Shown piece by piece: positions 1-5,425 of a stretch of 14,323 nucleotides of DNA (positions are counted from its first letter, which is position 1; every line of letters starts with the position of its first letter). Under the pieces are notes generated by a model. It saw only the letters and a program-made list of their open reading frames with translations, was not told the DNA's origin and made no database searches. Origin of the DNA: CAZXMB01 sp964641715 (GTDB taxonomy: Bacteria > Desulfobacterota > BSN033 > UBA1163); NCBI GenBank assembly GCA_964641715.1, contig CAZXMB010000079.1:1-14323 (forward strand), given 5' to 3'. The position numbers and the translations under genes were made by a program.

Positions 1-10
1 TGACCGGCAA

Positions 11-52
11 GTGCCCCGCAACCCCCGCCTTGTAGGCGGGGTCAAGGGGCAC
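11..52. repeat. GC-rich nested hairpin, dispersed repeat copy 1
   Basis: An outer stem GTGCCCC (11-17) pairs with GGGGCAC (46-52), and an inner perfect stem CCCCGCC (23-29) pairs with GGCGGGG (35-41) around the loop TTGTA. The inner hairpin, loop included, recurs at 14304-14322, and a variant occurs at 78-106, so this is a dispersed palindromic repeat rather than a one-off structure. It lies beyond the 3' end of the minus-strand one-carbon operon. No T-run follows it on either strand, so intrinsic termination is not shown. Confidence 0.75.
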
Positions 53-77
53 AATATAAATGAGATTTCTTTTCCGG

Positions 78-106
78 GAAGCCCCGCCCTGTGGGCGGGG
101 AGCTTC
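78..106. repeat. GC-rich hairpin, dispersed repeat copy 2 (possible operon-end structure)
   Basis: Stem CCCCGCCC (82-89) pairs with GGGCGGGG (93-100) around loop TGT. It is extended by GAAG (78-81) pairing with CTTC (103-106), with a two-base bulge. It is a variant of the hairpins at 23-41 and 14304-14322. It begins about 50 bp after the metF stop and could protect the 3' end of that transcript or stop transcription, but on the minus strand the hairpin is followed by CCGGAAAAG and not by a U-tract. Confidence 0.65.
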
Positions 107-155
107 ACATTTGATAATGGCTTTCCCGATTTCATGATCTCCCGATAATCCTATT

Positions 156-1079
156 TTAATCCACTTTGGGCCTCGGTAACAATCCGGCCATCTCTGTGAT
201 CTGACTGACCATCTGTTCCCATTCAATGGCCATGATATGAATCCCATGAACCCCTTCGATCTCTCTTAACTCATGGATTTGTTCCACACAGAGCCGGATC
301 CCTTCTTCAGCCGGTTTTTTCGCTTTGACGATTCGATCAATAATCTCATCCGGAATGATGATCCCTGAGACATTCTTGGCCATATATCGAGCCATACCTC
401 CGGATTTGAGCGGGGTGATACCGGCCAGGATGTGAACTCTTTCATGAAGTCCCCGGTCCCGGACCATCTTCATCCACTCCTTAAACCGGTTCATATCATA
501 AATGCACTGGGTCTGGATGAAATCCACCCCGGCAGTCGCTTTCTTGGCCAACCGGATGGCACGAAATTCAAATGGATCGGCAAAGGGATTTTCTGCCGCC
601 CCGATGAAGAGCTCAACCTTCCCCTCGATCTTCTCCTCTCCTCCGAGGAGTGTCCCGTTGTCCCTCATCGTTCGAACGCAGTCAATCAATTGAATGGAAT
701 CGAGGTCATGGACATTCTTAGAGTCCACCTGGTTTCCAAAGGTATGATGATCACCCGTGAGACAGAGCATATTCCTGATCCCCAGGGCGGTGGCGCCAAA
801 GATGTCGCTCTGGATGGCAATGCGGTTGCGATCCCGGGTCGTCATTTGCATGACCGGCTCGATCCCCATCTGGATGAGGAGGGAAGAGGTCGCAATGCTC
901 GACATCCGGACGATGGCGGTCTGATTATCGGTGACATTGACCGCATCCACATATCCCCTCAGGAGATCCGCCTTTCTTTTGACGACGCTCACCTCGTTTC
1001 CCTTAGGAGGACCCAATTCCCCTGTCACTGCAAACAGGCCTTTGGATAAAACCTTTTCGAGATTGCTTCCTGCCTTCAT
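156..1079 (-). CDS. metF: Methylenetetrahydrofolate reductase (MetF family)
   Basis: This 307-aa protein matches the FAD-dependent methylenetetrahydrofolate reductase TIM barrel, which reduces 5,10-methylene-H4F to 5-methyl-H4F in the methyl branch of the Wood-Ljungdahl pathway and in methionine synthesis. Visible family motifs are the N-terminal GELGPPKG with the likely catalytic Glu21, the TDNQTA segment at 50-55, TTRDRNR at 80-86, CLTGDH at 106-111 and the FIQTQ strand at 188-191. Length is normal for MetF and no NAD(P)H-regulatory extension is present. The ATG overlaps the metV stop as ATGA (1076-1079), with GGGAGG upstream, so the two are translationally coupled. It is the last gene of the minus-strand operon. 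Because MetV, MvhD and HdrA homologues precede it, the electron donor is inferred to be an iron-sulfur/flavin complex rather than free NADH alone. Confidence 0.93.
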   Translation of the reverse strand: MKAGSNLEKVLSKGLFAVTGELGPPKGNEVSVVKRKADLLRGYVDAVNVTDNQTAIVRMSSIATSSLLIQMGIEPVMQMTTRDRNRIAIQSDIFGATALGIRNMLCLTGDHHTFGNQVDSKNVHDLDSIQLIDCVRTMRDNGTLLGGEEKIEGKVELFIGAAENPFADPFEFRAIRLAKKATAGVDFIQTQCIYDMNRFKEWMKMVRDRGLHERVHILAGITPLKSGGMARYMAKNVSGIIIPDEIIDRIVKAKKPAEEGIRLCVEQIHELREIEGVHGIHIMAIEWEQMVSQITEMAGLLPRPKVD

Positions 1080-1747
1080 ATCTTGAGATCCTCCCTTACG
1101 ATTCTTCTTAATCCACCGTCTCGTGATTCGACCCCCCAGCGTTTCGCCGGAATGATCTCCTCCATTTTGTGAAGCTGTCCCAATGCCTTGAGACGATCAT
1201 AGATCAGTTGCCAGGCGCAATCGGCCTCTTTCTTGATTTCGCATTTTCCCTTTGATGAGCCCCCGCAGGGTCCATTGAGAAGCTGTTTGGCACAGCGCGA
1301 GATAGGACAGATTCCGCCTGTCTTCTCAAGGACACAATTTCCACAGGCCTGACATCGCTCCTCCCATACCCCGTGGGATACGGTTTCGCCCAGAAAGGTG
1401 GTATTGACTCCCGGGAAGACGGGAGTTTTGGGGAAATGCCGAACCAGGGTTTGGACACCCACTCCGCAGGCAATGGAGACAACCGCCTCCACCCTCTCGA
1501 TCGTTTCTGTGAGCTCCGTCGCAAATTCAGGTTCGCACTGGCGAGAGGGTGTGGCCTCAAAGATCTCAATGGGTCTTCCGATCTTCCTTCGGGCCATCCG
1601 GAGGGCAGAAGAAAGGAGCCCCACTTCCTTTTCTCCACCCGCATGGCAGACCGTTACACACGCCCCGCAACCCGAGAGTAATATTTTATTGTAAGGAGAG
1701 AGATATTTCAAAATTTCATCGATCGGTTTCTGTTCCGCCTTAATCAT
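1076..1747 (-). CDS. metV: MetV, iron-sulfur partner subunit of MetF
   Basis: This 223-aa protein resembles MetV, the cysteine-rich partner of MetF in acetogen-type methylenetetrahydrofolate reductases (family named methylenetetrahydrofolate reductase C-terminal domain). The N-terminal part has CGAC at 27-30 plus Cys34, then Cys71 and Cys94. The C-terminal signature contains CQACGNC at 132-138, GGICPISRC at 144-152, LLNGPCGGS at 156-164 and further cysteines at 169 and 177, suited to bind [4Fe-4S] clusters. In the known complex MetV is thought to pass electrons to MetF flavin. The start at 1747 is supported by a perfect AGGAGG (complement of 1753-1758). It follows mvhD after a 42-bp gap containing a perfect AT-rich palindrome, and overlaps metF by 4 bp. 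Confidence 0.9.
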   Translation of the reverse strand: MIKAEQKPIDEILKYLSPYNKILLSGCGACVTVCHAGGEKEVGLLSSALRMARRKIGRPIEIFEATPSRQCEPEFATELTETIERVEAVVSIACGVGVQTLVRHFPKTPVFPGVNTTFLGETVSHGVWEERCQACGNCVLEKTGGICPISRCAKQLLNGPCGGSSKGKCEIKKEADCAWQLIYDRLKALGQLHKMEEIIPAKRWGVESRDGGLRRIVREDLKI

Positions 1748-1765
1748 TCCGACCTCCTATGTTTA

Positions 1766-1791
1766 AAATTCGAAATTCGAATTTCGAATTT
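1766..1791. repeat. Perfect 26-bp AT-rich palindrome with 7-bp period
   Basis: The 26 bases equal their own reverse complement. They contain TTCGAA three times at an exact 7-bp spacing (1769, 1776, 1783). The palindrome fills the gap between the mvhD stop (its last two bases fall in that stop codon) and the metV Shine-Dalgarno at 1753-1758. In the minus-strand transcript it could fold into a hairpin just upstream of the metV ribosome binding site, or it may be a small dispersed repeat. Confidence 0.8.
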
Positions 1792-2206
1792 AAATTTTTT
1801 CTCCACATGGATTGGGCCCTAATTTCCTCAACTCTTCTGATTTCCGCTGAAGCGCCTCCGCCATTTTGACGCCGCTGTTCGTCGCCAGATAGCAGATTTC
1901 GATTCTTTCTTTTTCCAGACCGATCTTCTCCAGCATCCGATGGGCATAGGAGAGACGGCCTTTGGCACGAAGGTTCCCTCGGAGGAATTGGCAATTCTCT
2001 TCATAACAGATAAAAAGCATGACTCCATCCGCCCCTCTCTCCAGGGCTTTCAGGAGGTAAAGGGTTTCAATCCGGCCCCCACAGGGGACACGGACGATCT
2101 CCACATTTTTCGGAAGTTTCAGTCTAAGGCTTCCCGCCATATCCGCAGCCGGGTATCCGGACTGATCACAGCAGAACGCAATAATTTTCGGATCAAAGTT
2201 TCCCAT
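1790..2206 (-). CDS. mvhD: MvhD-like hydrogenase/heterodisulfide reductase iron-sulfur subunit
   Basis: This 138-aa protein matches the MvhD (methyl-viologen-reducing hydrogenase delta) family, a small [2Fe-2S] protein that links electron-donating modules to HdrA. Visible marks are AFCCDQSGYPAAD at 10-22, the RVPCGGRI segment with Cys42, and ICYEENC with Cys67 and Cys72, followed by the family C-terminal region around EKERIEICYLAT. In many MvhD proteins the first motif is C-x-x-C; here the second cysteine position reads Ser16, while Cys12 and Cys13 are adjacent, so the ligand set may be shifted. The reading frame is open back to 2257, but the ATG at 2206 is preferred: family homology begins there and GGGAGA lies just upstream. 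It sits between hdrA and metV in the operon, as expected for an electron-transfer adaptor. Confidence 0.88.
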   Translation of the reverse strand: MGNFDPKIIAFCCDQSGYPAADMAGSLRLKLPKNVEIVRVPCGGRIETLYLLKALERGADGVMLFICYEENCQFLRGNLRAKGRLSYAHRMLEKIGLEKERIEICYLATNSGVKMAEALQRKSEELRKLGPNPCGEKI

Positions 2207-2244
2207 ATGTCTTCTCCCTACACCTATTGACCAGACCTTCAATA

Positions 2245-2362
2245 TCCCAAATTCCAATATCCAAATCCCAAATAAGCTCCAAATTCAAACTGCCAATGAC
2301 CAAAACGGTTTTGCTTGTGAATTAAAATTTGGGCCATTGGAGTTTATTTGGTGCTTGGATTT
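2245..2362. repeat. AT-rich inverted-repeat element built of 7-bp units
   Basis: The left half has heptads of the form NCCAANN: TCCCAAA, TTCCAAT, ATCCAAA and TCCCAAA at 2245-2272, then a second run at 2278-2305. The right half has the complementary form (TTTGGGC, CATTGGA, then TGGTGCT and TGGATTT from 2328 to 2362). The arms 2259-2282 and 2337-2360 match as an inverted repeat at about 20 of 24 positions. No ORF of note lies here. The element occupies most of the 175-bp gap between the hdrA stop and mvhD, inside an otherwise compact operon. It looks like a non-autonomous dispersed repeat; other genomic copies cannot be checked here. Confidence 0.6.
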
Positions 2363-2381
2363 TATATGCTTCCTTATCTCT

Positions 2382-4100
2382 CTACCCTTCCATGAAACCC
2401 ATCTGGGCGTAAATCAATTCATCGGGTTCATGGTGAAGGGTAATGGCCTTTGCAGGGCATTCTCCCACACAGATCCCGCATCCAAAACAAGCTACAGGAT
2501 CGACTTTGGCTGCTCCCCACTTGGTCCGGTCGCTGATTCCAGGAGTGATATAGACATTTTTCTCCGCATATTTTTCCACGGTAATCGCGGAGTGAGGACA
2601 GAGCCTCGGGCAGGTGTAGCAGAGCGCACACTTTTTAGGATCGACCTCGGCAACGGAGAGGTCATAGGTATAGATGGACCCTGAAAGGAGAGTCATTACC
2701 TCCTGGGCTACTGCTTTTGCCTCAATCAGGGTTTCAGAAATCTCCTGGGGGAAGCGACATCCGCCTGCGACGAAGATCCCCCTTCGATTCGACCGAACCC
2801 GCAGGAGCTGGGGATTGTCCTCCATGAAAAAACCCCTGCTTCCCAGATGGAGGTTAAGGAGGGAACAGAGCCCTGCCGTTTCGGGGTTCGGAAGGAAGGC
2901 CTCACCTATAACCACAAGGTCAGAGAGGATGGAGACAGGCCATTGATCTGCTTTCTGAAGGGAGGCTGTGTCTTTGACATCGACCTGGATCTGGCCGTTC
3001 ACCATGGAGAATCTCGGAGGATCTTCATATTTGAAGAAGAGAACACCCCTTTCTCTTGCCTTCCGATAGAGACGTTCCATTCCATCGGATGAGACCTTGA
3101 GATCTCTGCAGAGGATAACGGCCTGGCATTGAAAGGAGCCCTGAAGAAGAAGGCTCTGCTTGACGGCGTTGATCGAATCCATTTTGATATCTTCATTCAC
3201 CTCGTCCAGAAGAAAGGTGACGGTCTCCACCCTTTTCCCATCATAAAGAGGGAAAGGGGACTTCGTCCCTTCGAGAAGCTTTTCCATCTCTGAAAGGGAG
3301 ATCACCCTCTTATGTCCATAGATTCCTCTTCTTTCACGTTCCACTCCGTATCCCACGGCCACCACGATGGCCGAAGGGGAGAGGGTCATCTCCGTATCAT
3401 CCCCCTTAAGGATTTTTGCCTGAAATCGGCCAAGGTGACCGTCGAGCCGCTTCAATCTGGACTGGGTCAGGAGAGTAATAGAGGAGGTCTGAAGGACCTC
3501 TGAGATCGTTTGATCCATCCATTTTTTAGCCTCTTCCTCCCGGTTGTAGAACTTCCAGAGCTCCGTTGCCTTCCCACCGAGTGTTTTCCCTCTCTCCAAA
3601 AGGAAGACATGGACTGCTGACCTGGCCAGTGTCAGGGCAATAGAGATCCCGGTTATCCCACCCCCAATGATGAGGACCTCCGGTTTTAAAGGGAGGGACT
3701 GGGTCTCAATGGGTCTGGAAAAGGATGCCATACGGATGGCCTTCAAAACGGTGATCCTGGCTTTCTCGAAGGCTTCTTCTTCATCCACCATTGACCAGAG
3801 GGCCTGCTCCCTCACATTGGCAATGGTGAAGAGAAAGGGATTCAGGGGAAGAGGGTACCCCCATTTATAGAAAGAGGCCTCATAGGTTTTCGGGCTCCCT
3901 CCGATGATGACCACTCTCTCCGCCTCTCCCTTTTCAAGAAGTCCGGTCATTGCCTGCAAGGCCTCAGGAGAAGTGAGATCCTCTTCCTCAGCGGAGAAAA
4001 CAACCTCCGGAAGCCCTTGGAGGGTTGAGATCAATTTTCCCCTGAAAGAGGGGGGGATTGACCCCTTTAATCCATCAACAAAAATCCCTATCCGGGCCAT
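2382..4100 (-). CDS. hdrA: HdrA-like flavoprotein with C-terminal 2[4Fe-4S] ferredoxin domain
   Basis: This 572-aa protein is homologous to HdrA, the FAD-containing electron-bifurcating subunit of heterodisulfide reductase. Order: an HdrA-type N-terminal domain (about 1-135, with GGSPKTYEASF and NPFLFTIANVREQ recalling the HdrA CSP...E..F and N.REH motifs), a Rossmann FAD site GGGITG at 146-151, the thioredoxin-reductase-like core, a FVAGGC segment at 443-448, and a ferredoxin with two CxxCxxCxxxC motifs (Cys491/494/497/501 and 538/541/544/548). Odd: the cysteines that in usual HdrA bind the N-terminal cluster and those of the internal iron-sulfur insert are gone (GGSP in place of CSP, no Cys between 152 and 320). 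Only the flavin and the C-terminal clusters look intact. It starts immediately after the stop of the 352-aa HdrA-like gene, with AAGGAG upstream, so the two are probably made together. Confidence 0.87.
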   Translation of the reverse strand: MARIGIFVDGLKGSIPPSFRGKLISTLQGLPEVVFSAEEEDLTSPEALQAMTGLLEKGEAERVVIIGGSPKTYEASFYKWGYPLPLNPFLFTIANVREQALWSMVDEEEAFEKARITVLKAIRMASFSRPIETQSLPLKPEVLIIGGGITGISIALTLARSAVHVFLLERGKTLGGKATELWKFYNREEEAKKWMDQTISEVLQTSSITLLTQSRLKRLDGHLGRFQAKILKGDDTEMTLSPSAIVVAVGYGVERERRGIYGHKRVISLSEMEKLLEGTKSPFPLYDGKRVETVTFLLDEVNEDIKMDSINAVKQSLLLQGSFQCQAVILCRDLKVSSDGMERLYRKARERGVLFFKYEDPPRFSMVNGQIQVDVKDTASLQKADQWPVSILSDLVVIGEAFLPNPETAGLCSLLNLHLGSRGFFMEDNPQLLRVRSNRRGIFVAGGCRFPQEISETLIEAKAVAQEVMTLLSGSIYTYDLSVAEVDPKKCALCYTCPRLCPHSAITVEKYAEKNVYITPGISDRTKWGAAKVDPVACFGCGICVGECPAKAITLHHEPDELIYAQMGFMEG

Positions 4101-5159
4101 TTAACTCCTTCCTTTCAGATATTGGTGGACCGCGAAAGCAGTGGACTTTGCATGAAGAATGGAGCGGTCAATATCCTTGGGGCCACTGCACGCACCCGCC
4201 ACAAAGACCCCTTTTTGATCGGGTGGAGGGAGGATAAACCCATCCTCCGTATAATTTAAACCGAAGATCTGGGAAAGGGATTTTGCTCCCTGGCTCAAAA
4301 CCATTCCCACGGAGAGAACGATGAGGTCGAATGTTCCCTCCACGACCTCTCCTCTGGTGGCCTCTGTAAACCTGACCTTCAGGAGATCAGAAAAAGGGGA
4401 GTAATAGACTTTTGAGGGGAGACTCCGGATCAACCGAATCCCTTTATCCTCCCTGCAGGAATTAAGAAACTGCTGGAAAGAAGTTCCAGCAGGCTGGATA
4501 TCCATATAGAGAAAGGTCACCCGAACCCCGGGGTACTGGTACCGGATAGCTTTGATCAGACGAAGGGCATAGGCGCAACAGACCTGAGAGCAATAGAGAT
4601 TTCCTATGGATTCATCCCGGCTTCCCACACACTGGAAAAAGGCAATGGTCTCAGGGAGCTTTCCATCTGAGGGGCGGGAGAGTTTACCCTGATAACGGAG
4701 CATCTCATCGAGGTCCTTTGCGGTGATGACATTCTTAAAACGGCCATACCCGTATTCCACTTTTTGTGTCGCATCATAAGGATCGATTCCTGCTGCAATC
4801 ACAATGGCGGAGGCCTCGATCTTGATCCTCTCCTTCCCCTTTTTTAAAGTGACCTCATGTTTTCCCCCGTTTCCTTTTGCGCCGACGACCTCTGTCTGGG
4901 TCAGGATGGTGATGTCCTTACGCTGACGGACCTCAGAAATCCTTTTGTCCACGACGCAGGCAAAACATTTATTGCATGACTCCGAAGCCTTGCAGCAGAA
5001 GGATGAAGCGAGGCCTCCCACAGAAGGATTCTTTTCGATGAGCGTGATTGGGATTCCTAAATGAGAGAGTTCCAGGGCAACTGTCACCCCGGCGATTCCA
5101 CCTCCGATGATTAAGACCTCTTCCCCTGACAGAAGATCGTTTTTATTAACCAATTCCAT
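4101..5159 (-). CDS. Short HdrA-like FAD/iron-sulfur oxidoreductase core
   Basis: This 352-aa protein contains only the central part of HdrA. It opens at once with the Rossmann FAD motif GGGIAG at 19-24 and EKNPSVGGL at 42-50. A cysteine-rich insert follows (Cys55, 56, 62, 65, 68), in the place where HdrA binds internal clusters, then the HdrA signature FFQCVGSRD at 174-182 and YCSQVCCAYA at 189-198, and a C-terminal FAD segment with GVFVAGACSGP at 317-327. It lacks both the HdrA N-terminal domain and the C-terminal ferredoxin, which the adjacent 572-aa homologue retains. First gene of the operon. AAGGAG lies only one base from the ATG, an unusually short spacing, but no better in-frame start exists. 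Inferred role: electron transfer or flavin-based bifurcation to MetFV, probably in complex with the second HdrA-like protein. Confidence 0.85.
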   Translation of the reverse strand: MELVNKNDLLSGEEVLIIGGGIAGVTVALELSHLGIPITLIEKNPSVGGLASSFCCKASESCNKCFACVVDKRISEVRQRKDITILTQTEVVGAKGNGGKHEVTLKKGKERIKIEASAIVIAAGIDPYDATQKVEYGYGRFKNVITAKDLDEMLRYQGKLSRPSDGKLPETIAFFQCVGSRDESIGNLYCSQVCCAYALRLIKAIRYQYPGVRVTFLYMDIQPAGTSFQQFLNSCREDKGIRLIRSLPSKVYYSPFSDLLKVRFTEATRGEVVEGTFDLIVLSVGMVLSQGAKSLSQIFGLNYTEDGFILPPPDQKGVFVAGACSGPKDIDRSILHAKSTAFAVHQYLKGRS

Positions 5160-5201
5160 ACTCCTTCATATTTTCAAATAATTGAGAAATTATTCACAAA
5201 A

Positions 5202-5230
5202 TTTTTAATTTATTTCCAAAACTTTGTCAA
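5202..5230 (-). promoter_or_regulatory. Candidate sigma-70-type promoter for the hdrA-mvhD-metVF operon
   Basis: On the minus strand a consensus -35 TTGACA (5230-5225) is followed after 17 bp by TAAAAA (5207-5202), a 4/6 match to the -10 box. It lies about 43 bp upstream of the start at 5159, in very AT-rich DNA. This is motif matching only. Confidence 0.45.
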
Positions 5231-5249
5231 GGAAAAATATGTGATCCAA

Positions 5250-5291
5250 CCCCTGATTTAGAAATCGTCATTGCCTGCCCGAAGTCAGGGG
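5250..5291. promoter_or_regulatory. 7-bp spaced dyad in the divergent intergenic region
   Basis: CCCCTGA (5250-5256) and TCAGGGG (5285-5291) form a perfect inverted repeat separated by 28 bp, lying between the two divergent candidate promoters. An overlapping shorter pair, CCTG (5274-5277) and CAGG (5286-5289), can also form. It could be an operator or enhancer-like site for the adjacent response regulator, or a repeat remnant; nothing in the sequence decides. Confidence 0.25.
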
Positions 5292-5314
5292 AACACTCCC
5301 ACCTTTTCAGAAGA

Positions 5315-5343
5315 TTGACCTTTGGGGTGGTTTTGTTTATCAT
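5315..5343 (+). promoter_or_regulatory. Candidate sigma-70-type promoter for the kinase/regulator cluster
   Basis: TTGACC (5315-5320) is followed after 17 bp by TATCAT (5338-5343). Each box matches the consensus at 5 of 6 positions. It lies about 80 bp upstream of the histidine kinase start at 5426. Motif matching only. Confidence 0.5.
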
Positions 5344-5425
5344 TTTCATTAGAAAGACAGATTGATCTCTTTATCTTTCCGTTCAGAGAAGACGGTGTGG
5401 AGATAGGTTTAGAAAAGGTCGATTC

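Noticed and set aside
78..106. Classic intrinsic terminator for the metF operon
   Set aside because: The stem is strong, but no U-tract follows in the minus-strand transcript and the same stem recurs as a repeat elsewhere.
1..106. CRISPR-like array from the two hairpins
   Set aside because: Only two non-identical units, with no regular spacers and no cas genes.
432..1049. 205-aa open frame on the plus strand
   Set aside because: It lies wholly antisense to metF, whose protein has clear family motifs; the translation of the plus-strand frame shows no recognisable domain.
2207..2257. Upstream mvhD start at 2257
   Set aside because: The extra 17 residues fall in the heptad-repeat element, and the ATG at 2206 has a good GGGAGA site and matches the family N terminus.
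5160..5425. Sigma-54 (-24/-12) promoter near the NtrC-type regulator
   Set aside because: No GG-N10-GC element with the flanking consensus was found on either strand in this gap.
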